From: Flavobacteriales bacterium | GTDB taxonomy: Bacteria > Bacteroidota > Bacteroidia > Flavobacteriales_F > PHOS-HE28 | Length of the DNA: 64,000 nt | NCBI GenBank assembly: GCA_016712535.1 | Contig: JADJQW010000003.1 | Span: 62,001 to 126,000 of the forward strand | Direction of reading: 5' to 3' | Part shown: positions 36,601-44,058 of the stretch, in pieces | Position numbering within the stretch: the stretch's first letter is position 1 | Layout of the letters: every line of letters starts with the position of its first letter | Program-made: the position numbers and the translations under genes | Notes under the pieces: model-generated | The model's input: the letters and a program-made list of their open reading frames with translations, nothing else | Databases searched by the model: none | Told to the model about the DNA's origin: nothing

Positions 36601-37445
36601 CGCTGTTGGTGGAAGCGAATCCGCTGACCTCCAGCTCCGGCCGCGCGCACCAGGCCGAGCAGTACCACTTCAACAACATCGCTTACTGGCGCTTCGAGGT
36701 GGAGCAGGACGTGGAGAACCCGATCCTCGACATCACCTTCGATGGCCGCCACATCCTCAACGGCGACATCGTCTCCGCCAGGCCGGAGATCCGCATCACC
36801 CTCGACGACGAGAACATGATCCGCTTGCTCGAATCGCCCGCCGATACGGCGAACTTCAAGGTCTTCCTTACCAAGCCTGATGGCAGTCAGGAGCAGATCC
36901 GCTTCCGCGATGGCGCGGGCAATGAGGTCATGCGCTTCACCCCAGCCAACGGCCCGGACAACATCGCGCGCATCGACTACAGGCCCATCTTCAATCTCGA
37001 TGGCAAGCACAACATCACGGTGTTCGCCAACGACCTCTCCGGCAATCGCAGCGGCGACAATGACTACCAAGTGAACTTCGAGGTGATCAACCGGCCCACC
37101 ATCACCGAGGTGCTCAACTACCCGAACCCCTTCACCACCAGCACGCGCTTCGTGTTCACCGTGACCGGGCAGCAGCCCCCTACGCAGTTGAGGATCCAGA
37201 TCATGACGGTGACAGGCAAGGTGGTGCGCGAGGTGAGCATGGCCGAGATCGGCCCGTTGTACGTGGGCCGGAACATCACCGAGTTCGCTTGGGACGGCAC
37301 CGACCAGTTCGGCGACCGGCTCGCGCGCGGCGTCTATCTGTACCGCGTGATGGCCCGCCTCAACGGCGAGGACATCGAGGTGCGCGAGACACAGGCCTCG
37401 CAGTACTTCACCAAGGGCTTCGGCAAGATGTACCTGTTGCGCTGA
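33567..37445 (+). CDS. PorU-like C25 protease, catalytic and C-terminal part (frameshifted)
   Basis: It continues the protease in the +1 frame; the real junction is near 33584, giving CLIVTHGSLMDGALAYANYREG, the usual entry into the C25 domain. The His-Cys dyad is visible in TFLAHAYSA (His242 of this frame) and GNSCYIGYLHG (Cys272), so catalysis looks intact. Several Ig-like domains follow (VAPSRILIEP, then NYDRPERDFDFEEG). The C-terminus (LNYPNPFTTSTRFVF, DGTDQFGDRLARGVYLYRV) is FlgD/T9SS-like. Joined, the protein would be about 1720 residues, longer than classical PorU and closer to the large PorU2-type sortases. Such proteins cleave cargo C-terminal domains and attach cargo to anionic lipopolysaccharide. 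Confidence 0.85.
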   Translation: MWTAPCLIVTHGSLMDGALAYANYREGSTRNPYSTLVADVDELYDQFGGGVPKHAYSIRAFCKYLLDNWSTQPRALFLIGKSINSWQSFFTSLPGIRPNVGTNYARCLVPSYGYPSSDQAFTTGLLFDSRRMDIPVGRLSANTSTEVFNYLAKVQATEQQPVAIWQKNVLHFAGGFSPGEINNHAQSLQWLGNIAADSLMGANVVPFKKQSSAVISQASADSVRSFIEDPDKGTSLLTFLAHAYSASFDITIDEPQNYQWAGKHPMVFGNSCYIGYLHGNGPPSASEKWVLTPNAGPIAFLAASEQGYTQYLLSYANPWYESLSRLNQGGSIGEHMKHAGLYSQQLQPTSLVAWNVQNFALQGDPTLTLNQHKLPDYTVAPSRILIEPATITADLDSFTVRVIVENQGRALQNSISVELTRTRSNGVATQYYKSLTNVYLRDTAVFRVPVLGFAGGQGPNQLSVRVDLEPDLVPELEDVANNQTNTSVFISSGDLVPVWPYEYAIVPDPQMTLKASTGDPFAPLRTYVFQIDTTDLYNSPIMQSASLQAPGGVVSWDPSAIFSINSIQDSTVFYWRCSLDSSATGTGQYNWYERSFQYIPEKWGWGQAHYFQFKNDTYAGINYDRPERDFDFEEGVRTLRANVLGNQPSPATGWGIELAQVDYGGCGAAAYHVAVVDPATMEPWNTYWVNGATGQVYNPQNQFGNYNNNGGCRNRPEGYFGFHTSDGVQLAGLQNMLTSAIPDGHHVLIYTWRHLDKFGTNSNAPGLAGVLELAGLPSFDALQDSVPYICYFRKGDPSTFRDTIATSLTEELVYSIAVQTAFAQGNITTMNAGPAASWHGLYWDEVPASPTDSTRIKVIGFPPGSSIGVPLLDLESPLDSLPDFGAVIDAQQYPILRLRGTFHDSNASDAVPAQLERWQLLFDPVPECAIHPPLGLYNDLEGYAEGQLAGAAVAVQNISAFGMDSLLIEGWVIDAANNRRLVHSRVNPPLPAGAWVVDTMRFSTLDLGGWNTLLVEANPLTSSSGRAHQAEQYHFNNIAYWRFEVEQDVENPILDITFDGRHILNGDIVSARPEIRITLDDENMIRLLESPADTANFKVFLTKPDGSQEQIRFRDGAGNEVMRFTPANGPDNIARIDYRPIFNLDGKHNITVFANDLSGNRSGDNDYQVNFEVINRPTITEVLNYPNPFTTSTRFVFTVTGQQPPTQLRIQIMTVTGKVVREVSMAEIGPLYVGRNITEFAWDGTDQFGDRLARGVYLYRVMARLNGEDIEVRETQASQYFTKGFGKMYLLR

Positions 37446-37451
37446 GGCGGG

Positions 37452-37459
37452 TACTTTCG
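37452..37459 (+). promoter_or_regulatory. Candidate -7 box TACTTTCG before lnt
   Basis: This TAnnTTYG match ends 10 nt before the lnt ATG and begins 6 nt after the stop of the PorU-like gene. If used, it would give lnt its own transcript with a leader of only a few bases. Confidence 0.4.
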
Positions 37460-37468
37460 CCCGCGCCG

Positions 37469-39142
37469 ATGCCGACGCGATCTCAAGTGCTGCTCTGGTC
37501 CGCGCTGAGCGGATTGCTCTGGGCGTTGGCGTGGCCTGCGGTGGGCGGCCTGTCGGCCCTTGCCTTCGTAGCCTGGCTGCCCATGCTGCATGCCGAGCGC
37601 CTGCATGATCTGCGCTCAGCTGATCGAAAGCGCGCATTCCTCCCGTACGCGTTGCTCGGCCTCTTCGTGTGGAATGCGCTCACCACCTACTGGTTCTATC
37701 TGGTGAGCGAGCCGATGGCCACCAAGCTGATCAGCGTTGGCATCCCGGTCGTTGGCAACACGCTGCTCATGGGCATCCCCTGGTGGCTGAGCCGTGCGGT
37801 GAAGCGACGGCTCGGTACGGATTTGGGCAGGCTCATGCTCGTTGCGGCCTGGCTCGCTTATGAGCGCCTGCATCACGGCTGGGACCTGCAATGGCCGTGG
37901 CTCTCCATCGGCAATGTGTTCGGAACGCAACCCTCGTGGGTGCAGTGGTATGAATACACGGGCATCTTCGGCGGAACACTCTGGGTCTGGCTCGTGTGCT
38001 TGGCGATCAACGCCGTCGTCCAGCGATGGGGCAGCATGCGTCGCAGTGCCATGCGCTTTGGCATCCCGGCGTTCGGACTGCTCGCTGTTCCATCCGCCAT
38101 CTCTGCCTGGCTGGATTTCGCGCGCATGCAGTTCCGCAAGGGTGGCGGCATTGAGGTCGTTGTGGTGCAGCCCAACATCGACCCGTACAAGGAGAAGTTC
38201 GGCGGGGTGGATCCGCTGGAGCAATTGGACCGCATGCTCGCGCAAGCCGAAGAGCGCATCACCGATCAGACGCGCTTGGTGGTGTTCCCCGAAACGGCCC
38301 TGCAGGAGAGCGCCACCATGCACTTCACCGATCAGGGCATCGAGTTCAACGGGCTCTGGGAGAACGATCTCGAAGGCGCTCGCAGCGTGCGGCGCATCAG
38401 GGCGTTCCAGCGCGCGCACCCGCAAGCGGCCATGCTCGTGGGCATGAGCAGCGACCGGTGGTTCGCGCCGCGGGACGAGCGGCCGAGCACAGCCAGGCCC
38501 ATTCGCGGAAGCAACCACTGGTACGAAGCGTACAACGCGGCGCTTTGGATGCCTGCGCAAGGCGCGATCGAGAGCTATCACAAGAGCAAGCTCGTGGCCG
38601 GCGTGGAGCTGATGCCTTTCGAGGAGGTGCTCGGCCCGCTGGGCGAATTCGCGCTGGACCTTGGCGGCACTACCGGGAGCCTCGGTCAGCAAGCCGAGCG
38701 GAGCGTGCTGCGCGATGCCTCTTCCGGCCTTGCCATGGTGCCCGCCATCTGCTATGAATCGGTCTTCGGCGAGCACATCGCGGCGCATGTGCGCAACGGC
38801 GGTGAGCTGATCGCCGTGATGACCAACGATGGCTGGTGGGGCACATCGCCGGGTTACAGGCAGCACTTGGCCTTCTCTTCGCTCCGCGCGATCGAGACGC
38901 GCCGCACCATCGTGCGTTCAGCGAACACGGGCATCTCCTGCATCGTCGATGAGCGCGGCCGCATCGCTCACGCAACGGACTGGTGGGTGCCCGCCGCCTT
39001 CAGCGCTCGGGTGCAGCCCAATGCCGAGATCACCTTCTTCGTGCGCCATGGCGACCTTATCGGCCGCGCTGCGGTGCTCATCTTCTTCGCGCTGTTGGCC
39101 TTCGCACTGATCGCACCGCGGCTGCGCTCACGGGCGGCATAG
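37469..39142 (+). CDS. lnt: Apolipoprotein N-acyltransferase
   Basis: A 557-residue inner-membrane enzyme that adds the third acyl chain to the N-terminal cysteine of lipoproteins. The N-terminal 230 residues hold several helices (VLLWSALSGLLWALAWPAVG onward) and the C-terminal part is a nitrilase-fold domain. The catalytic triad is visible: Glu275 in VVFPETALQ, Lys372 in YHKSKLVAGVE and Cys428 in AICYESVF. NDGWWGTSPGYRQHL and RSANTGISC are conserved. Note VAGVE instead of the common VPFGE after the Lys. Its last 15 bases overlap the convergent T9SS cargo gene. Confidence 0.95.
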   Translation: MPTRSQVLLWSALSGLLWALAWPAVGGLSALAFVAWLPMLHAERLHDLRSADRKRAFLPYALLGLFVWNALTTYWFYLVSEPMATKLISVGIPVVGNTLLMGIPWWLSRAVKRRLGTDLGRLMLVAAWLAYERLHHGWDLQWPWLSIGNVFGTQPSWVQWYEYTGIFGGTLWVWLVCLAINAVVQRWGSMRRSAMRFGIPAFGLLAVPSAISAWLDFARMQFRKGGGIEVVVVQPNIDPYKEKFGGVDPLEQLDRMLAQAEERITDQTRLVVFPETALQESATMHFTDQGIEFNGLWENDLEGARSVRRIRAFQRAHPQAAMLVGMSSDRWFAPRDERPSTARPIRGSNHWYEAYNAALWMPAQGAIESYHKSKLVAGVELMPFEEVLGPLGEFALDLGGTTGSLGQQAERSVLRDASSGLAMVPAICYESVFGEHIAAHVRNGGELIAVMTNDGWWGTSPGYRQHLAFSSLRAIETRRTIVRSANTGISCIVDERGRIAHATDWWVPAAFSARVQPNAEITFFVRHGDLIGRAAVLIFFALLAFALIAPRLRSRAA

Positions 39143-40450
39143 AAGCACCTTGCGCGTGAGCAGCGCTTCGCGAGCTTGAACGCTCACCGTGTAGAGGCCA
39201 TGCGCGGCGTCGTGCGGCAAGGCGATCGCGTTGATCCCGCTGGATAGCACAACGCCATCCTGTTGCGCGATGAGCTTGCCTGCCATGTCCAGCAAGCGGA
39301 GCGATGCCGTCTGTTCCAGCGGCGAATCGATCAGGAGGTTAAGCAGGCCGTCGCTGTCCCAAGCGTTCACCAATGCGATGGTCCCATGGCCGCAGCGGAC
39401 GAATGCAGCAGGGCTCTCGGCCTGCGAGCCATCGAGGTCAACCAGTTGAAGGCGGTAGTACGCGGAGCCCAGCGGGCGCTCATCCACGAAGGCGTAATCA
39501 ACCAAGCTCACGCTCTGTCCGGCGGCCTGCACCTGTCCGATGGTGCTGTACGATTCGCCATCGCCGCTGCGCTCAATGACGAAGTGGCTGCTGCCTTGCT
39601 CACTGGCCGTGTTCCAATAGAGGCGGACGCGGCCATCATCGCAGTTCGCCTCGAAGCGGAGCAGTTCCACGGGCAGGGGTTGAAGGACGTTGCTGAGCGT
39701 CCACGAGCGGAAGAAATCGGCAGCAGGCACATTCACATTCGTCACCGAGTTCACCGCGCCGGTGGCGAAGGTGCCGGCCGGCCAGTAATCGCCCCACCAT
39801 TGCGGGCCGGGGTTGAAGCGTTGCGCCCCGACCGGGCTCGCGCCGGTGATCGCATTGCCGGTGCGCACATCGCCAGTGGCGGCTCCGGGATCCACCGTGA
39901 AGCCGAGGCGGATGCTCGGCTTCGAGGAATAGGTGAACGCTGGCGCCGCATAGGGGTCTACCAGCCAGAAGCGGTCCACCACGTTATCGGAATTGTTAGA
40001 CGGCGGGCCCACATAGTAGTTGTGCATGTGGGTGACGTCGCTAGGGCGGTAGGTGTTGTTGTCCCAGTTGTTCCCCGCGATCCCGCCGTAGTTGTAGGTG
40101 CTGAAGCAGATGCTCGCCTGGGCCTCATTCGACCCGCCTCCAACGGCTTCGTACGTGAAGGGCATCTTCACGCCATTCGCCGTGGTGAAGGGGATGGTGT
40201 AAACGCCAGCGGTATTGCGGATCTGCCAACGCAGCCGGTTGAATTCCCCTTCGCTGCGGAGGTTGCCGCCGGTGCCCAAGGTCTGTACGCCCACGTTGGT
40301 GGGCTCTTCCACCACCACCCATGCGCCATTGTCGATTCGCAGCCACGCGTTGTTGTTGAAGACGATGCGCGCTTGGCCGAGGACAAGGGTCGCGCTTGCC
40401 AAGGCAGCCCACAGCAGGGCGGCCGTTCGGTGGCAAGCGTTGGCGTTCAT
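39128..40450 (-). CDS. T9SS-exported protein of unknown function with C-terminal sorting domain
   Basis: A 440-residue secreted protein. ATG 40450 gives the signal segment ACHRTAALLWAALASATLVL after four residues. The N-terminal part (ARIVFNNNAWLRIDNGAWVVVEEP) looks like a repetitive cell-surface domain of Bacteroidota. Residues about 290-360 (NCDDGRVRLYWNTASEQGSSHFVIER to YYRLQLVDLDG) are a fibronectin-III-like module very often found just before T9SS sorting domains. The last 75 residues (LLDMAGKLIAQQ, AAHGLYTVSV, RKVLL) form a type A-like sorting domain. Its 3' end overlaps lnt by 15 bases on the opposite strand. Substrate or ligand is unknown. Confidence 0.85.
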   Translation of the reverse strand: MNANACHRTAALLWAALASATLVLGQARIVFNNNAWLRIDNGAWVVVEEPTNVGVQTLGTGGNLRSEGEFNRLRWQIRNTAGVYTIPFTTANGVKMPFTYEAVGGGSNEAQASICFSTYNYGGIAGNNWDNNTYRPSDVTHMHNYYVGPPSNNSDNVVDRFWLVDPYAAPAFTYSSKPSIRLGFTVDPGAATGDVRTGNAITGASPVGAQRFNPGPQWWGDYWPAGTFATGAVNSVTNVNVPAADFFRSWTLSNVLQPLPVELLRFEANCDDGRVRLYWNTASEQGSSHFVIERSGDGESYSTIGQVQAAGQSVSLVDYAFVDERPLGSAYYRLQLVDLDGSQAESPAAFVRCGHGTIALVNAWDSDGLLNLLIDSPLEQTASLRLLDMAGKLIAQQDGVVLSSGINAIALPHDAAHGLYTVSVQAREALLTRKVLLCRP

Positions 40451-40593
40451 GCGGTCCGGCGATTGATAGTCGCAAGGTAGGTGGATCCAGATTCGCCCGG
40501 ACCGGTGCGCGACCCGCCGGAGCGCGGATCGAGTGAGCGGTGCGCGGATACCTTGGCCCCGTCGCCTGAGCATGGCGCGGCGGCGAAAGAAGC

Positions 40594-41820
40594 ATGCGCG
40601 AACGCGTCCCTTTGCCTGCCGATGTCCGCTTCCATCCGACCGCCTTACGTGGGCATGACGTGTTCCAGTACCGGCGGGTTGCCGACCAGCGCCGTGCGCT
40701 GCTGGCCGTGGGCGTGCGTGAGGCGGGTGAAGAGCCGCGCTTCGATGCCGCAGGCCGTGCAGGAGATTGGTGGTTCGGTCACATGGCCTACGGGTACAAG
40801 GATCGCCTGGAGGCCTTGACGAGCCGCTGCGCGGATGGCTTCAATTGGCCGTTGACCAGCTGGTTCGTGCCGCGTTGGGTGCTTGAATGGGACGCTGATG
40901 GAGTGTCGCTGCACGTTCATGCGGAAGACCGCGCGAAGGGTCTCGACTTCGCCGAGGAGCTGCTGGCACGCGCGGATGCTATAGACGGTTCACAGCGGGT
41001 CGCGTGGGAATCGCCGACGAGCAAGGCTGACCACCTCTTCCATGCGGAGGCCCTGCTGAGGCATATCCAGCGCGGCGACATCTACGAGGTCAACTACTGC
41101 ATCGCCCACGAAGCCATCGATCACGCCTTCGACCCCTTCACTGCCTTCGACGCCCTGCTCGCGCGCACCGATGCTCCCTTCGCGGGCTTCTATCGCATGG
41201 GCCACCGGTTCGCCTTGTGCTGCTCACCAGAGCGCTTCATCGCCTTCGACGGCCTTCATATGCGCGGTGAGCCGATGAAGGGCACGCGTCCGCGCGGAGC
41301 GGATGCTGAACAGGACATCAGGCTCCGCGATGAGCTGGCCAACGACCCCAAGGAACGCAGCGAGAACGTGATGGCGCTAGACGTGATGCGCAACGATTTC
41401 TCGCGCGTGTCGGTGCCTGGCACGGTACGGGTGCCGGAGCTCTTCGGCGTGCGCACGCATCCCAGGGTGCATCAACTCGTGAGCGTGGTCGAGGCGCAGC
41501 GCGCTCCCGTATTCACGCCATTCGACGCGGTGAAGGCCGCCTTCCCTCCGGCCAGCATGACCGGCGCCCCGAAGATCCGCGCCATGCAGCTGATCGATGC
41601 GCACGAGGCGCGCGCGCGCAGCCTCTACAGCGGAACCATGGGCTTCTTCGCCCCCGACGGCAAGGCAGACCTGAATGTGGTGATCCGCACCGTGCTCTTC
41701 GATCGGTCCACGGGGAAACTCGCGGTGCCCACGGGCAGCGCACTCACCGCGAAATGCGACCCTGCCGCGGAATGGGAGGAGTGCCTCGTGAAATTCAACA
41801 GCATCGCCGATGGCATTTGA
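40594..41820 (+). CDS. pabB: Aminodeoxychorismate synthase component I (chorismate-binding enzyme)
   Basis: A 408-residue chorismate-utilising enzyme. It carries the family motifs QRGDIYEVNYC (near residue 163), FALCCSPERFIAF, PMKGTRPRG, NDFSRV and PPASMTGAPKIRAMQ, ending with the LNVVIRTVLF and GSALTAKCDP region. The short N-terminus compared with TrpE, the MTGAPK motif and the absence of adjacent trp genes favour PabB, which makes 4-amino-4-deoxychorismate for folate with a PabA glutaminase. pabA is not next to it. Alternative: another chorismate-binding enzyme such as a TrpE-like protein. tilS starts 11 bases before its stop. Confidence 0.88.
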   Translation: MRERVPLPADVRFHPTALRGHDVFQYRRVADQRRALLAVGVREAGEEPRFDAAGRAGDWWFGHMAYGYKDRLEALTSRCADGFNWPLTSWFVPRWVLEWDADGVSLHVHAEDRAKGLDFAEELLARADAIDGSQRVAWESPTSKADHLFHAEALLRHIQRGDIYEVNYCIAHEAIDHAFDPFTAFDALLARTDAPFAGFYRMGHRFALCCSPERFIAFDGLHMRGEPMKGTRPRGADAEQDIRLRDELANDPKERSENVMALDVMRNDFSRVSVPGTVRVPELFGVRTHPRVHQLVSVVEAQRAPVFTPFDAVKAAFPPASMTGAPKIRAMQLIDAHEARARSLYSGTMGFFAPDGKADLNVVIRTVLFDRSTGKLAVPTGSALTAKCDPAAEWEECLVKFNSIADGI

Positions 41821-43147
41821 CCTGATCGATGCCGTGGAGCGCTTCATCCGTCGCGAACGGTTGCTGGCGCCGCGCGAGGCCTTGTTCGTTGCCGTGAGCG
41901 GCGGCATCGACAGCATGGTGCTGCTGCACGTGCTGCGCAGGCTGGGCCACGCGTGCACCGCCCTGCATGTGAACCACGGACTGCGTGGCGCGGAGAGCGA
42001 TGGGGATGAGGGCTTCGTGCGCGCGTATTGCGAGCAGGAGGGCATCGCGTTCCGCTCGGCGCGCGTGGATGTAAGCGCGCTCAAGGCGGAAGAGCCGGTC
42101 TCCACCCAGATGGCAGCGCGCCTGCTGCGCTATGAGTGGATCGATGAGATGATGGGCCCTGTCGGGGCTGCGCGCTGCGCCCTCGGCCATCATGCGGACG
42201 ATGTGGTGGAGACCCTCTTCATCAATCTGCTCCGCGGCACGGGCCGCTGGGGCTGGGGTGCCATGGGCCCGCGACGGGGCGATTACATCAGGCCGCTGCT
42301 GCTCGTCCATCGTTCCGACATCGAGGCTTATGCCCGCGAGCAGGGCATCCGGTGGCGGGAGGATTCGAGCAACACCAGCGAGCAGTACCAGCGCAACCGC
42401 ATACGCCATGAGCTCCTGCCGCTGCTCGAGTCCATCCGGCCTGGATCGCAGCGCACCATCGCCCGCTCGGCGCGCCTCCTGCGTCACCTCACGCAATTGG
42501 GCAATGAGGCTGTTCAACGCTACACTGAGGGGATGCCGCTTGGCACCGATCTCGTGCAACGCATCCCATTCACCTCGATTGAAGGCGATGAGCATGGCTG
42601 GATCTACCTCTACTCGACCCTGCGCGGGTTCGGTTTCCATCCGGACATCGTTGACCGGGTGCAGGATGCCATCGCGGAACGCGTGACGGGCGCCATCTTC
42701 GAGAGTCACGAATGCCAGGTGCTCGTGGATCGCGAGGCACTCATCGTGAAGCCGTTGGAGCCAACGAATGCCGCATGGATTCGGATCGATCTGCAAGCGG
42801 GGAACGGCACGGGCAATGGATTCTGCTGGGGCATGGAGAGCGGTCCACCGGCTGAAACACCAGCCGACATGCTCGTGGCCTTGCTCGATGCCGACCGCCT
42901 GGGTGATCCTCTGATCCTGAGACCCTGGAGGCCCGGAGACCGCATGCGGCCCATCGGATTGGGAGGCAGCAAGCTCGTCAGCGACATCCTCATCGACGCC
43001 AAGGTTCCAAGGACCGAGAAGGATTCTGTCCACGTGCTGGTGAATGGCAATGGCGAGATCGCATGGCTCGTGGGCCATCGCATCGGAGAGGGCTATCAGG
43101 CCACGGCAACCACCCGGTGGACCCTGCGCATTGGCGCGGTTCGATAA
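41810..43147 (+). CDS. tilS: tRNA(Ile)-lysidine synthetase
   Basis: A 445-residue ATP-dependent enzyme that attaches lysine to C34 of tRNA-Ile(CAU), turning it into an AUA reader. The PP-loop SGGIDS is at residues 30-35; LHVNHGLRGAESDGDE and ALGHHADDVVETLFINLLRGTG are the next two signature segments. DSSNTSEQYQRNRIRHELLPLL follows. The C-terminal domain is recognised by RPWRPGDRMRPIGLGG and KLVSDILIDAKVPRTEKD. It overlaps pabB by 11 nt, so the two are co-transcribed and probably coupled. Confidence 0.95.
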   Translation: MAFDLIDAVERFIRRERLLAPREALFVAVSGGIDSMVLLHVLRRLGHACTALHVNHGLRGAESDGDEGFVRAYCEQEGIAFRSARVDVSALKAEEPVSTQMAARLLRYEWIDEMMGPVGAARCALGHHADDVVETLFINLLRGTGRWGWGAMGPRRGDYIRPLLLVHRSDIEAYAREQGIRWREDSSNTSEQYQRNRIRHELLPLLESIRPGSQRTIARSARLLRHLTQLGNEAVQRYTEGMPLGTDLVQRIPFTSIEGDEHGWIYLYSTLRGFGFHPDIVDRVQDAIAERVTGAIFESHECQVLVDREALIVKPLEPTNAAWIRIDLQAGNGTGNGFCWGMESGPPAETPADMLVALLDADRLGDPLILRPWRPGDRMRPIGLGGSKLVSDILIDAKVPRTEKDSVHVLVNGNGEIAWLVGHRIGEGYQATATTRWTLRIGAVR

Positions 43148-43222
43148 CCCGGCTGGGGCGCAAGGTCGATTTGCTTCCCTCGTGGACGCCATTAACTTCA
43201 CCCTTCCCAAAACCCCGGTGCC

Positions 43223-43510
43223 ATGCCCCAGCATACCATGATCCCGAAGGAGCGCATACCATCGCTCCGATTCCCGCGCCAGGCCTTGCCGTTGAGCGCC
43301 GAAGAGCATTCGGAGATCCGGCATAAGATGGAGCGGGCCACGCGCCTCGGGAATGGCGAGCACGGGAAATGCCGCATCGTATTCCAGGACGATGAGGGCC
43401 TCAAGGCGGTGGAGACCACCATCTGGGCCTACGACGCGCAGAACATCGTGCTCAAGTACGGCATGACCATCCCGGTATCGCGCGTGGTGAGCATCGAGTT
43501 CCCTTCGTGA
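43223..43510 (+). CDS. Small conserved protein of unknown function
   Basis: A 95-residue soluble protein. The N-terminal third is helical with SAEEHSEIRHKMERATRLGNGEHGK. The rest forms a short beta-rich domain (CRIVFQDDEGLKAVETTIWAYD and NIVLKYGMTIPVSRVVSIEF) resembling a small SH3-like barrel. I know no function. It stands alone between tilS and the DsbD region. An ATG five codons downstream is an alternative start. Confidence 0.72.
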   Translation: MPQHTMIPKERIPSLRFPRQALPLSAEEHSEIRHKMERATRLGNGEHGKCRIVFQDDEGLKAVETTIWAYDAQNIVLKYGMTIPVSRVVSIEFPS

Positions 43511-43591
43511 ACGATCATTAACGGATCTCCAGGAGGGCAGGATCCCTATGATCCGGCCGGAAGGCCGTGCCGCACGGTGCGTGGCCCCGGT

Positions 43592-43599
43592 TAGTTTTG
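43592..43599 (+). promoter_or_regulatory. -7 box TAGTTTTG before the DsbD pair
   Basis: This exact TAnnTTTG match ends 13 nt before the ATG of the small DsbD-alpha-like gene. The predicted leader is about 8 nt. No -33 TTG at the usual spacing. Confidence 0.5.
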
Positions 43600-43612
43600 C
43601 CCGCCTGCTCGC

Positions 43613-44056
43613 ATGATCACGCTCCTTCTGCTGCTCAGCCTATTCTTCCCCAGCGAGCCATCGGGTCCGGTGAAATGGAAGTTCGCGGCTACGGCAGGGG
43701 GCGATGGTTTGGTTCACATCGAGCTGCGCACCGTTGTAGAGGATGGCTGGCACATCTACGCCACCACCCTGCCCAGCGACCAAGGCCCCGTGGCCACCAG
43801 CATCCGGTTCAAGCCTTCGAGCGAGTTCACGTTTCACGGTGAGCTTTCCGAACCGAAGCCGATCGAAGTGTTCGACCCAAACTTCGGGATGGTGGTGCGC
43901 TACCACGACGGTTCACCCGTCTTTGAACAGGTGATCAAGCCCGCCCGACCGGGTGCGCTCCTGGTGGAGGGTGAAGTGGAGTACATGGTGTGCAACGACA
44001 AGACCTGTTTGCCTCCCGTAGTGGTGCCATTCAGGCTGAATGTTGAAACGATGTGA
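43613..44056 (+). CDS. Stand-alone DsbD alpha-type periplasmic domain
   Basis: A 147-residue exported protein with a short hydrophobic N-terminus (MITLLLLLSLFF) followed by a DsbD N-terminal (alpha) domain: WKFAATAGGDGLVHIELRTVVEDGWHIYATT, then VEYMVCNDKTCLPPVVVPF with the redox-type CNDxxC pair. In DsbD this domain passes electrons to periplasmic partners such as DsbC or CcmG. Here it is separate, and the next gene encodes a complete DsbD with its own alpha domain. The two genes are close together (2 nt between this stop and the next ATG). Confidence 0.85.
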   Translation: MITLLLLLSLFFPSEPSGPVKWKFAATAGGDGLVHIELRTVVEDGWHIYATTLPSDQGPVATSIRFKPSSEFTFHGELSEPKPIEVFDPNFGMVVRYHDGSPVFEQVIKPARPGALLVEGEVEYMVCNDKTCLPPVVVPFRLNVETM

Positions 44057-44058
44057 CG

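Noticed and set aside
34536..37637. A minus-strand open frame of about 1030 codons opposite the PorU-like protease
   Set aside because: It has no recognisable motif and low complexity rich in His, Ala, Val and Arg. The plus strand carries the C25 catalytic residues and sorting domain.
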